In this document: positions 1 to 7,198 of the stretch, one piece after another
Layout of the letters: each line of letters starts with the position of its first letter
Numbering within the stretch: the stretch's first letter is position 1
Assembly (NCBI GenBank): GCA_945874515.1
Contig: CAMCHA010000054.1
Coordinates: 1-9,663, forward strand
Length of the DNA stretch: 9,663 nucleotides
Direction of reading: 5' to 3'
DNA from: Asaia bogorensis
Lineage (GTDB): Bacteria > Pseudomonadota > Alphaproteobacteria > Acetobacterales > Acetobacteraceae
Made by a program: the position numbers and the translations under genes
The notes under the pieces: model-generated
What the model was told of the DNA's origin: nothing
The model's database searches: none
Seen by the model: the letters and a program-made list of their open reading frames with translations, nothing else

Positions 1-1596
1 GAAGGCCCGAATGAGGGCAATGGAACCTGGCTCAGGATCGATCAGACCGGATTCACGCCCTTCACTTTCTCAGGCACCATGGCCCGCGGTTCGATCGTGC
101 GTGATATCGCCATCCGCCAATATCATGCTTCACCCAGCGCCACCTGGGCGCCGACCAATTATGATTACGTCTTTCGCGTGCAGGATTGCCTTGGCGCGGT
201 GGATTTTGAGAATGTCTATTTGGTTGCCGTCAACCGCGGCATCTGGTGCGACAATTCCGGCCGCATGAGCATCAAGCGCCTGCGCGGACAGGTCTTCACC
301 CGCGGGGTTGAGGTTGATCGGTGTTACGATATCTGCCGGCTGGAACATGTGCATTTCTGGACCTTCCAGACCAATGATACGAATATCCTCACCTGGCAGC
401 AGAACAATCAGGATGCGCTGGTGTTCCGAAGGGTGGATGGCGTTTTCCTGGATGATATTTTTGTCCTGGGTGCGCGTTCCACATTGCGCTTCAGCTCCTC
501 CGCTTCCGGCGTTACGACCAAGTTCTATGGCAGCAATATCTATGCTGATTTCTCGAAATACGGTGTCTGGATTGATGGCAATGACGTGGAAGGCCGCATT
601 GCCAACATCACGACCCAAGGGGAAGTCATCAACGCCGGCGCATCAATACCTTTGCCAGGCGCCGCCGGGATCCAGATTGATGCCAGTAATGTGCGCGTGC
701 AGATTGGAAACTTGCGCGTTGATGATACCGAAAGCAACGCCATTCGTGTCAATGGCAGCAATAATCGTCTTGATATCTTCGCCTTTCGCGCCGAATATTT
801 CAACCGCCTGAATGATGGTTCTGCCGCCATTCATCTTGCAAATGTGCTGACCGGCACGCCCAATCAGGTCTACCTTGGAACACCGCCGCTGCTTGGCAAT
901 GGCAATGGCGGACCGCTTATCAATGCGAGCACAAATGGTTTCGTTGCTTCCGCCGCCCCGGCGGGCCGTGTTGATCGGCCAGGCGCCATGGTTGGCTCTC
1001 AGGATACTGGGCTATTTCAGCCGGGTGCTGCCACGATCGCGGTTTCCGCTGGTGGCGCCGAACAAATGCGGATTGCATCGGGCAATATCTCGATGGGGGG
1101 CGCGCCAGGCGCCCATTCTTTGGCCATCTCTACGCCGACGGGCACTGTCAATCAGGTGACCGTTTCGGGAAGCGCCGCAGGCGGCACACCAAGCCTTTCG
1201 GCAAGCGGCACAGACGTGAATATCCCGCTTGCCCTTTCGGCCAAGAACATCGCCCCGGTACGGCTGAACAGCCGTGGCAATATCGCACTTGAAGTGAATG
1301 CGGTAGCAACCCCGGTCAATTTCGTGCGCATCAATGGCGCAGGCGGTAGCGCACCACCGCAAATCACGGCCCAGGGCGCCGACACCAACGTGAATTTGCT
1401 TTTGCTGGGCAAGGGCACAGGCGCCGTACAGGCAGGTTCACCGCTGCAATTGCCAGCCTATATCGTGGCCACGCTGCCGCCTGCGGCGTCTTATCCGCGC
1501 TGCATGATTTATGTCGTAGATGGAACGGCCAATAAGCGCGTCGCCATCAGCGATGGCACAAGCTGGCGCTGGCCCGATGGCGCGGTTGTTGCCTGA
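1..1596 (+). CDS. Phage-type tail fibre / tailspike-like protein, 5'-truncated by the window
   Basis: The frame is open from base 1 with no stop, and the residues before the first ATG (position 79) continue the same protein character, so the real start lies outside the window. At least 531 residues are present. The first ~280 are rich in short alternating beta-strand stretches with Asn, Asp and Gly turns (for example VNGSNNRLDIF and VWIDGNDVEGRI), as in right-handed beta-helix tailspikes. From about 994 comes a tail-fibre-like segment (GSQDTGLFQPG...GGAEQMRI), then two copies of a 42-residue module, and the C-terminus has the IYVVDGTANKRVAISDGTSW pattern common at phage fibre ends. The likely role is host-surface recognition, perhaps polysaccharide binding or cleavage; no catalytic residues could be assigned. 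The phage-fibre class is seen from sequence pattern only. It could belong to a prophage, a phage remnant or a tail-derived particle. Confidence 0.75.
   Translation, partial: EGPNEGNGTWLRIDQTGFTPFTFSGTMARGSIVRDIAIRQYHASPSATWAPTNYDYVFRVQDCLGAVDFENVYLVAVNRGIWCDNSGRMSIKRLRGQVFTRGVEVDRCYDICRLEHVHFWTFQTNDTNILTWQQNNQDALVFRRVDGVFLDDIFVLGARSTLRFSSSASGVTTKFYGSNIYADFSKYGVWIDGNDVEGRIANITTQGEVINAGASIPLPGAAGIQIDASNVRVQIGNLRVDDTESNAIRVNGSNNRLDIFAFRAEYFNRLNDGSAAIHLANVLTGTPNQVYLGTPPLLGNGNGGPLINASTNGFVASAAPAGRVDRPGAMVGSQDTGLFQPGAATIAVSAGGAEQMRIASGNISMGGAPGAHSLAISTPTGTVNQVTVSGSAAGGTPSLSASGTDVNIPLALSAKNIAPVRLNSRGNIALEVNAVATPVNFVRINGAGGSAPPQITAQGADTNVNLLLLGKGTGAVQAGSPLQLPAYIVATLPPAASYPRCMIYVVDGTANKRVAISDGTSWRWPDGAVVA
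1147..1440 (+). repeat. Two diverged copies of a 42-residue module in the tail fibre
   Basis: Copy A is encoded at 1147-1272 (begins VNQVTVSG) and copy B at 1315-1440 (begins VNFVRING). They align without gaps over 42 codons with 14 identical positions by my count, including the G..D.N..L.L..K core and the final Ser. Similar modules with a GTDxNxxLxLxxKG core are familiar in phage fibre C-termini. They probably form repeated beta-structured units of the fibre shaft. The copies are separated by 14 codons. Confidence 0.6.
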
Positions 1597-1614
1597 TTTT
1601 CTGGCTCATCTCTG

Positions 1615-1660
1615 GCGCCTGATCCGCGTGAATGACGCTCCGCGATCGCGGTTCAGGCGC
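1615..1660. repeat. 14-bp inverted repeat between the two phage-type genes
   Basis: The left arm (1615-1628, GCGCCTGATCCGCG) and right arm (1647-1660, CGCGGTTCAGGCGC) are complementary except at one position, around an 18-nt loop. It starts 19 nt after the tail-fibre stop codon and ends 32 nt before the next start codon. No T-run follows, so a classic intrinsic terminator is not supported. An mRNA processing or stability hairpin, or an attenuator between the two genes, are possible roles. Confidence 0.5.
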
Positions 1661-1692
1661 ATATCGCAACAATTACCTACAGGAAAAACCGC

Positions 1693-2067
1693 ATGACCTC
1701 CTTGACTGACTACGCCAAGAATTTGCTTGGCCGCTCCGTGGTTGGACGCCGCCCGGCCCTGCCTTCCGCGGTCTTCATCGCCCTTGGTACCGGCGGTTCT
1801 GACGCCAGCGGCGTTTTGGGAGAGCCGACGGGCACGGGCTATGCGCGCCAAGCAGTCACCTTTTTTGGAACCGGCATGCAGTATAATATTTCCCAGGTGC
1901 GCTTCAGCTTTACAACCGCGCCCGGCACCTTGACCCATGTCGGTGTATTTGACGCGCAAGCTGCGGGTAATCCTCTGCTCTGGGCGCCGCTTGCGACACC
2001 GGTTACGCTCAATGTTGCTGGAATTGTGAATATCCCTGTCAGTAGCATGAATATTGTTGGGGATTGA
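1693..2067 (+). CDS. Small phage tail-fibre-associated protein (124 aa)
   Basis: The protein starts with a short helical stretch (MTSLTDYAKNLLGRSV), then has the order ALPSAVFIALGTGGSD, EPTGTGYARQAVTF, a central beta-rich part with FSFTTAPGTLTHVGVFDA, and LLWAPLATPVTLNVAGIVN near the end. This is the recognisable layout of a small phage protein family (xxYARQxVTF ... THVGxxDA ... LxxxLxxxxT) usually annotated as phage tail fibre protein. Its length is typical of that family. An AGGA ribosome binding site at 1681-1684 lies 8 nt before the ATG, supporting this start. It follows the tail fibre in the same direction after a 96-nt gap, so the two are likely co-transcribed. Its exact structural role is not known to me. 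Confidence 0.7.
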   Translation: MTSLTDYAKNLLGRSVVGRRPALPSAVFIALGTGGSDASGVLGEPTGTGYARQAVTFFGTGMQYNISQVRFSFTTAPGTLTHVGVFDAQAAGNPLLWAPLATPVTLNVAGIVNIPVSSMNIVGD

Positions 2068-2149
2068 AAAAGCCGGACTATATTTCGGCGAAGTGGGATC
2101 ACTTGGCGGCTCGGAGAATGCAGCTAAAAAAGTATTCACAGCAGCTTAG

Positions 2150-2192
2150 GTTCGTTCTGTTGGAACCGCCACGTGGTTCCGACAGAACGAGC
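2150..2192. terminator. Strong hairpin between convergent genes, probable bidirectional terminator
   Basis: Arms 2150-2167 and 2175-2192 form an 18-bp stem with two G-T (G-U) pairs around a 7-nt loop (GCCACGT). It lies between the last plus-strand phage-type gene (stop 2067) and the 3' end of the minus-strand lipoprotein gene (stop 2268). That convergent position fits a bidirectional terminator. Neither strand has a T-run directly after the stem; the nearest on the minus strand is complementary to the A6 run near 2126-2131. Such a long, clean stem could also be a mobile-element end or a phage integration-related site. Confidence 0.5.
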
Positions 2193-2227
2193 GCTGTACT
2201 AGTATCTGTCCGGTGAAGGAACGCGAA

Positions 2228-2250
2228 CGGGACGCACTAACTCAGTCCCG
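2228..2250. repeat. Short GC-rich hairpin downstream of the lipoprotein gene
   Basis: CGGGAC at 2228-2233 and GTCCCG at 2245-2250 are exact inverted copies around an 11-nt spacer. It lies 18 nt beyond the stop codon of the minus-strand DUF3576 gene, where a terminator would be expected. The stem is only 6 bp and there is no T-run, so the functional assignment is weak. Confidence 0.3.
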
Positions 2251-2267
2251 CAATACGCCCAAGGTTC

Positions 2268-2831
2268 TCAACGCCCCGCCGATTGGCTCCGCAATTCGCG
2301 CGCGCGGGTCAGCACCTTGTCTTCCAATTCAGCCGCCGTCGCGGTGCTGATCGGCGCATCTACCCAACCACCCGGCCCTCGTACCTGACGGAACAATGAA
2401 ATCCGCACCCCATCCGAACGCAATTGCCGCCCAAGAACATAAGCCGTCGCCTTGAAACGCTCATTGGCAACGCCACCCGGTGCATGCCAATCCGTAATGA
2501 TCACACCACCAAAAGGATCTGCTGACGCAAGCGGCATGAAGGAAAGCGTATCCAAAGTCGCCCGCCAGAGAAAGGCATTCACACCAAGCCCGCCGCCGCC
2601 GGCGCTGTTATCTTGGCCCTTTTCCGTGCCACTACCAAACAGCGTGATTCCGCCCGAAGTGCCCGCCGCTGATGTGGCGCGCAGCAATTGTTCGCGTTTG
2701 CTGTCCGTGTTGTATTCGTCGCGCTCCACCTCTCGTGTCTGAGAGGAGTCGCTACAGCCGGCCATCGCCAACCCAAGCGGCAGAAAGAAAATGGCGCGCG
2801 GCCAAAAGGCGAAGATGCGGGATGCGTTCAT
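2268..2831 (-). CDS. DUF3576-type outer-membrane lipoprotein
   Basis: The 187-residue product begins with a lipoprotein signal: Arg residues at positions 5 and 12, a hydrophobic stretch, then a LAMAGC lipobox with the lipidated cysteine at residue 26. The mature part starts with a Ser/charged linker and then has a conserved-looking core (GGGLGVNAFLWRATLDTLSF, GGVIITDWHAP, FKATAYVLGRQLRSDGVRISLFRQ) that I recognise as the alphaproteobacterial DUF3576 family. The function of this family is unknown; export by Sec and lipidation follow from the signal. An AAGGGG ribosome binding site lies about 5 nt before the ATG. It is 54 nt downstream of the phosphate acyltransferase gene in the same direction and may be co-transcribed with it. 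Confidence 0.75.
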   Translation of the reverse strand: MNASRIFAFWPRAIFFLPLGLAMAGCSDSSQTREVERDEYNTDSKREQLLRATSAAGTSGGITLFGSGTEKGQDNSAGGGGLGVNAFLWRATLDTLSFMPLASADPFGGVIITDWHAPGGVANERFKATAYVLGRQLRSDGVRISLFRQVRGPGGWVDAPISTATAAELEDKVLTRARELRSQSAGR

Positions 2832-2885
2832 AATCCCCTTCTAGCGCATCCGCCCCAAGGCTGAAAAGGGAAGTCTCAACACGCT

Positions 2886-3965
2886 CTAGGCCGGCGCCAT
2901 CAGGCGCAACAAGGCCGCCGATGCCAGCCGCGCCATGGCATTATCCGCCCGGCTGGTCAGCGCGATGGGCACCCTCAGGCCCAGCACAATCCCGGCAGAC
3001 TCCGCCCCGCCCAGATAGGCCAATTGCTTGGCAAGCATATTCCCCGCCTCCAAATCCGGCACCAGCAGGATATCCGCCTGACCCGCAACCGCGGATTGAA
3101 TGCCCTTGGTCGCCGCCGCAGCCTGGCTGATGGCATTGTCGAAGGCAAGCGGCCCGTCCAGTACGCCGCCGGTGATCTGCCCGCGCTCCGGCATTTTACA
3201 AAGCGCCGCAGCATCCAAGGTGGGCTGCATCTTGGGCGTGACGGTCTCAACCGCCGCCAGAATAGCGACCTTGGGCGTCGCTATGCCCATGGCCTGCGCC
3301 AGCTTGATGGCATTGCGGATGATGTCCGCCTCGGCTTCCAGATCGGGCACGATATTCACCGCCGCATCCGTGATGATCAGCGGGCGAGGGTAAAGCGGCG
3401 CATCCAGCACGAAGGCGTGGCTCACGCGCCGTTCCGTGCGCAGCCCCGCTTCCTTCGCCAAAGCCGCGCCCAGCAATTCATCCGTATGCAGGCTGCCCTT
3501 CATGAGCGCCGCCGCCCGGCCTTCCCGCACCAGCGCCACGGCTGCCTCGGCAGAGGCATGGCTATGTTCCGTGCCAATCAGCACAATCCCAGAAAGGTTG
3601 ATCGATTCCTTGGCCGCGATCGCGCGAATCCGTGCCTCAGGCCCCGTCAGGATCGGCGTAATCAGCCCCTGCTGCGCGGCCAGGATTGCACCGCGCAGGC
3701 TTTCCGCATCGCAAGGATGCGCAACGGCGGTCGGCACGGACGGCAGGGCGCGGCAGCGCGCGAAAGAATCTGCCATCATCTTGCCGGCATGGGGGCCAAG
3801 CCCAGTCATTTGTGGCAGCGCGCGTTCTTCTGCGGTTATGGGGGGCAGCACCTCAACCTCGCCTTCCGCCAGCACCATGCCGCCAGGCCCGGTCACACGG
3901 CTGACCAGCCGCGCCACGCCCGCCTTCTGGTCAATATCCAGCACCACCAGGCCCGTGGTCAGCAC
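2886..3965 (-). CDS. Phosphate acetyl/butyryltransferase with a residual MaoC-like N-terminal fragment
   Basis: From about residue 70 to the end this is a complete PTA/PTB-family domain (SLRGAILAAQQGLITPILTG, GRAAALMKGSLHTDELLGA, ITDAAVNIVPDL, AILAAVETVTPKM, GGVLDGPLAFDNAIS, ILLVPDLEAGNMLAKQLAYL). These enzymes transfer an acyl group between CoA and inorganic phosphate in the cytosol. The family it most resembles is the fused MaoC-like hydratase / phosphate acetyltransferase of about 460-470 residues. Here only the last ~45 residues of the MaoC (hotdog) part remain (VLTTGLVVLDI ... VLAEGEVEVLPP), and the catalytic MaoC section is absent. The start is GTG at 3965 with a weak AAGG upstream; Met30 or Met53 are alternative starts. 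No acetate kinase gene is adjacent. The PTA activity is well supported by homology pattern; the acyl specificity is not. Confidence 0.8.
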   Translation of the reverse strand: MLTTGLVVLDIDQKAGVARLVSRVTGPGGMVLAEGEVEVLPPITAEERALPQMTGLGPHAGKMMADSFARCRALPSVPTAVAHPCDAESLRGAILAAQQGLITPILTGPEARIRAIAAKESINLSGIVLIGTEHSHASAEAAVALVREGRAAALMKGSLHTDELLGAALAKEAGLRTERRVSHAFVLDAPLYPRPLIITDAAVNIVPDLEAEADIIRNAIKLAQAMGIATPKVAILAAVETVTPKMQPTLDAAALCKMPERGQITGGVLDGPLAFDNAISQAAAATKGIQSAVAGQADILLVPDLEAGNMLAKQLAYLGGAESAGIVLGLRVPIALTSRADNAMARLASAALLRLMAPA

Positions 3966-4016
3966 TTCGCCTTTCGCATCGTGAGCGTGCGAAGCCGCCT
4001 TTCACACGAAGCGCAT
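3966..4016 (-). other. In-frame upstream remnant of the MaoC-PTA gene, interrupted by TGA
   Basis: An ATG at 4016-4014 overlaps the TAA stop of the upstream acyltransferase gene (TAATG). It reads Met-Arg-Phe-Val and then TGA (4004-4002). After that the same frame continues uninterrupted through 12 codons into the GTG start of the phosphate acyltransferase. MRFV is reminiscent of the LRFRRP-type segment just before this point in MaoC domains, so this may be the edge of a deletion plus a nonsense codon. The frame relation is seen directly; the evolutionary reading is inference. Confidence 0.35.
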
Positions 4017-4894
4017 TACCGCCAGCGGCGATGCATCCAAAGCCATTGGCCGGGATATTCCCGCACCCAGGCTTCAATCACCTCGTTCATTTTTTGCGTG
4101 GCGGCGTTGATATCAATCAAGCCTTCCGCATCGCGTGGCAGGGGGATTTCCTCGGTCAATTCCAGACGAAAGCGCCCGCCAGGCAGGCGAATGGCGCGCG
4201 CGCCATGCACCGGGCAATCAAAGCGCCGCGCCAATTGCGCGAGCAGCGGATTGGCCCCCGCTTCACGCCCCATGAACATCACGCGCGGCCCGCGCCCGAA
4301 GCGCTGATACACCAGCATGCCAATATGCTGCCCGGCTTCCAGCGCACGTGCCAAGCGCAGCGGCGCGCCCATGCCGGCCGGCACCAAAACCCCCATGCTA
4401 TCCTTGCGCAGCCTCAAGATTTCTCGCGCCACGGCGGCGTTATTCGGCGTGCGATACAAAACCGCGCTGTCAATGCCATGCTTCGCCGCCGCCACCGCCG
4501 GCAATTCCCAATTCGCCAGATGCGCGGAAAACACGATGGCGGGCTTGCCGTCATCCCGCAGTCTTTCATAAATCGCTCCGGTTTCGGCGGAGGCGCTGAT
4601 AAGCCCGTCTGGCTTCGGATTTTTGGGATCGAAATCCCAAATCCGGTCCATATGCACATATTCGCAGGCCGTGCGGCCCAGATTGTCCCAGGCTTCCGTC
4701 AGAATGGCGGCGCGCTCAGCCGCGGATTTTTCGGGGAATGCTGCCGCGATATTATCCCGCGCAATGCGATGTGCTGGTGTGATCGGGCCCAGATTGCGCG
4801 CCAGAAACGCCCCAAAGGCTGGGCCGAAGCGCGGGCCCATCAGGCGCAGCAGGCCAAAGCCCGCGCGCAGCGCAAGCCCAATCAGCCAATCCAT
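4016..4894 (-). CDS. lpxXL: LpxL/HtrB-family lipid A acyltransferase, very-long-chain type (LpxXL)
   Basis: The 292-residue protein has a hydrophobic N-terminus (about residues 3-32) for inner-membrane association. The HLANWE motif gives the family's catalytic H-x4-E pair at His125 and Glu130. Later blocks typical of LpxL homologues follow (VLYRTPNN, GVLVPAGMGAPLRLARAL, ending YPGQWLWMHRRWR). In rhizobia the enzyme at this position moves the C28 acyl chain from AcpXL to lipid A; here that substrate is inferred from the operon. It starts 22 nt after the dehydrogenase stop and has no clear ribosome binding site, suggesting coupled translation. In the segment after the catalytic motif, the usual LVDQ reads LVYQ (Tyr196), a possible active-site change. 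Confidence 0.85.
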   Translation of the reverse strand: MDWLIGLALRAGFGLLRLMGPRFGPAFGAFLARNLGPITPAHRIARDNIAAAFPEKSAAERAAILTEAWDNLGRTACEYVHMDRIWDFDPKNPKPDGLISASAETGAIYERLRDDGKPAIVFSAHLANWELPAVAAAKHGIDSAVLYRTPNNAAVAREILRLRKDSMGVLVPAGMGAPLRLARALEAGQHIGMLVYQRFGRGPRVMFMGREAGANPLLAQLARRFDCPVHGARAIRLPGGRFRLELTEEIPLPRDAEGLIDINAATQKMNEVIEAWVREYPGQWLWMHRRWR

Positions 4895-4916
4895 CAGCCG
4901 CGCGCCGCGCTGCCCA

Positions 4917-5942
4917 TCACAGCGTCACCACGATCTTGCCGAAGACGCGGCGGCTTTCCAGCCGTTCCAGCCCTTCGGCAAAGCGTTCCAAAGGCACCAC
5001 CGTATCCAGCACAGGCAGAATGCCGCGCGCCATTTTCGCGTAGCCATCTGCGATATTGCGCATGGAAGCGCCGAAGGACCCGAAGATGCGCAACTGACGC
5101 TGAAACACCATCATCAGATTGGTTTCCGCAGAAACACCCGATGTGGACCCGCAAGTCACCAAGCGCCCGCCCATTTTGAGCGAGAGCAAGCTGCCACTCC
5201 ACGTAGAAGCACCAACATGTTCAAACACCACATCCACACCGCGCTTGCCGGTCACGCGCCGCGCCACGGTTGGGAAATTCTGTGTCGAGTAATTCACTAC
5301 ATGATCCGCGCCCAAAGCCTTGGCCTTGGCGCATTTATCATCATCGCCAGCGGTCGCAATCACGGTGCAGCCCAAATCCTTCGCAATCCGCACCGCCACC
5401 GTGCCAATGCCCGAACCTGCGGCATGGATCAGGATGGTCTCGCCCGCTTCCAGCTTGGCATTGTCGAACAGCATATGTTCGACGGTTGAAAAGGTGATCG
5501 GCCCGCAAGCGCCATCTTCGAAGGAAAGCGCATCAGGCACGCGTACCAAAAGCCGCGCATCCTGGTTCATCAATTCCTGCGCGAAGCCATCCAGGTGAAA
5601 ACCCTTGACGCCACCGACATTTTCACAAAAATTATCGTGCCCTTCGCGACACGCCTTGCACACGCCGCAGGTCGCCGCGCCATAGGGGGCGACATGATCG
5701 CCAATCTTCCAACCCGTCACAGCAGAGCCAAGGGCGGTGATTTCGCCGACCGCTTCCGCGCCCACCGTGAGTGGCAAATTGCGCTTAGCAAAGGCCATGC
5801 CGCGAAAGCCCCAGACATCAATATGGTTCAAAGCCACAGCGCGAATGCGAAGCTGCACCTCATGCGCGGCAGGTGGCGGCGGTGGCGCCACGGATTCCAG
5901 GCGCAGATCACGATCCCCATGCAGACGAAGCGCGCGCATCAT
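4917..5942 (-). CDS. adh2XL: Zinc-type MDR alcohol dehydrogenase/reductase of the VLCFA cluster (Adh2XL)
   Basis: This 341-residue protein is a complete member of the medium-chain dehydrogenase/reductase superfamily. The GroES-like N-terminal domain carries the four-cysteine structural zinc site (Cys92, 95, 98, 106). The nucleotide-binding domain contains AAGSGIGTVAVRIAKDLG, a NAD(P)-binding glycine motif. The usual catalytic-zinc residues are not all present: the GHE segment reads GAEAVGEI and the first ligand region reads NHIDVWG, so it may act as a quinone-oxidoreductase or enoyl-reductase-like enzyme without catalytic zinc. The position between FabF1 and LpxXL matches adh2XL of rhizobial lipid A clusters. 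Its start overlaps the FabF1 stop by 4 nt (ATGATG, ATGA). Its precise reaction is unproven. Confidence 0.8.
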   Translation of the reverse strand: MMRALRLHGDRDLRLESVAPPPPPAAHEVQLRIRAVALNHIDVWGFRGMAFAKRNLPLTVGAEAVGEITALGSAVTGWKIGDHVAPYGAATCGVCKACREGHDNFCENVGGVKGFHLDGFAQELMNQDARLLVRVPDALSFEDGACGPITFSTVEHMLFDNAKLEAGETILIHAAGSGIGTVAVRIAKDLGCTVIATAGDDDKCAKAKALGADHVVNYSTQNFPTVARRVTGKRGVDVVFEHVGASTWSGSLLSLKMGGRLVTCGSTSGVSAETNLMMVFQRQLRIFGSFGASMRNIADGYAKMARGILPVLDTVVPLERFAEGLERLESRRVFGKIVVTL

Positions 5943-7198
5943 GGCGCGGCACTCAGCACAAGGCAGACATTCTGCCCGCCAAAGCCAAAGGAATTGGACA
6001 GTACATGCCGCAAGCCTGAAACACGCCGCGCTTCATTCGGCACCACATCCAGCCCAATGGTTGGGTCCGGTTCCACATGATTGATGGTAGGCGGCAGGAT
6101 TTGATCCCGCAGCGTCAGCAGGCTGAAGGCCGCTTCAATCGCCCCAGCCGCGGAAAGCGTATGGCCGATCATGGATTTATTGGACGAAATCGGCGGCGGC
6201 GCCTCACCAAAAACCGCGCGCAGGCCAAGCGCTTCCATTTTGTCATTCTCCGGCGTGCTGGTGCCATGGGCATTCACATAGCCAATATCGGCTGGCAGCA
6301 AGCCGGCATCGGTGAGAGCATTCTTCATGGCGCCAATGATGGATGAACCATCGGGGTTCGAACGCGTGCGGTGGAAATTATCCGCCCTTTCGCCGCAACC
6401 GCTCACCAACCCAATCACGGTGGCGCCACGCGCGCGGGCATGTTCCAAATCTTCCAGAATAAGCGCCGCCGCCCCTTCACTCATCACAAAGCCATCGCGG
6501 GATTTCTCGAAGGGGCGCGATGCCTTGGTTGGGTCTTCATTTCGGGAAGAAAGCGCAGACAGCAGCGAAAAGCGAATAACGGCTTCCGGCTGCACTGAAC
6601 CATCCGTGCCAAGCGCAATCACGGATTTCGCCTCACCGCGCTGAATCGCTTCCACGCCCAATTGAATGGCGGAAGCGCCGGTCGCGCAGGCAGTGGTGAT
6701 GGCAATTGGCGCGCCCTTGGTGCCGAAACGCAAAGCGAGCCTTTCGCCGACACCGCCATAAAGGAAGGTCTCATATAAATCGTGCTGACCGATGCTCGCC
6801 ACCGAAAGTGCGGCATGGCCATTGCCACCGGCACGACGGGCGAGTGCTGCGCGCTGCGGCCATTCCATCTCTACCGGCGGCATGCCGAGCATGAGCGGGC
6901 CATCAAACGCGCCCTCCTTCATGCCGGCCGCCACCAGCGCTTCCGCAATCGCGGCAGCGGCCATGCGTTCCACGCGCACCGGCGCAGACACCGGTTCCGC
7001 GCCAGCCAGTTCTTCCGGCAAATCCACCGTGCCGGCCATAGTGGTTTTCAGATGATCGGTGGCGAATCGGCGAATGCGCGTAATGCCGGAAGTACCCGTC
7101 AGCAGCGCCGCCCAATTCTTATCCAGCCCCCAGCCGAGTGGGCTCACCAGCCCAATCCCCGTCACCGCCACCAAAGGGCGGCCCAGATGATCCTTCAT
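5939..7198 (-). CDS. fabF1XL: Beta-ketoacyl-ACP synthase, active condensing enzyme (FabF1XL)
   Basis: The 419-residue protein is a full-length thiolase-fold ketosynthase. The triad is intact: Cys171 in TTACATG, His311 in NAHGTSTPEND and His346 in SNKSMIGHT, with GFGGQN near the end. It condenses malonyl-ACP with an acyl chain in fatty acid elongation. In this operon it is expected to extend an AcpXL-bound chain to very long lengths for lipid A. A GGAG ribosome binding site at 7207-7210 lies within the end of the preceding gene, 8 nt before the ATG, and the start overlaps the FabF2 stop by 4 nt. This implies coupled, near-equal synthesis of the two ketosynthase homologues. A housekeeping FabF role is less likely given the context. 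Confidence 0.88.
   Translation of the reverse strand: MKDHLGRPLVAVTGIGLVSPLGWGLDKNWAALLTGTSGITRIRRFATDHLKTTMAGTVDLPEELAGAEPVSAPVRVERMAAAAIAEALVAAGMKEGAFDGPLMLGMPPVEMEWPQRAALARRAGGNGHAALSVASIGQHDLYETFLYGGVGERLALRFGTKGAPIAITTACATGASAIQLGVEAIQRGEAKSVIALGTDGSVQPEAVIRFSLLSALSSRNEDPTKASRPFEKSRDGFVMSEGAAALILEDLEHARARGATVIGLVSGCGERADNFHRTRSNPDGSSIIGAMKNALTDAGLLPADIGYVNAHGTSTPENDKMEALGLRAVFGEAPPPISSNKSMIGHTLSAAGAIEAAFSLLTLRDQILPPTINHVEPDPTIGLDVVPNEARRVSGLRHVLSNSFGFGGQNVCLVLSAAP

Noticed and set aside
79..81. ATG at 79 as the start of the tail fibre
   Set aside because: The frame is open through base 1 with similar protein character and no ribosome site precedes this ATG, so the gene is cut by the window edge.
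3024..4307. Long plus-strand open frame of 427 codons opposite the phosphotransacylase and acyltransferase genes
   Set aside because: It is antisense to two well-recognised genes, is very rich in Arg, His and Gln and has no domain character. Long antisense frames are expected in GC-rich DNA.
4031..5179. Plus-strand open frame of 382 codons opposite lpxXL and adh2XL
   Set aside because: Same reasons: antisense to clear family members, low-complexity composition and no recognisable motifs.
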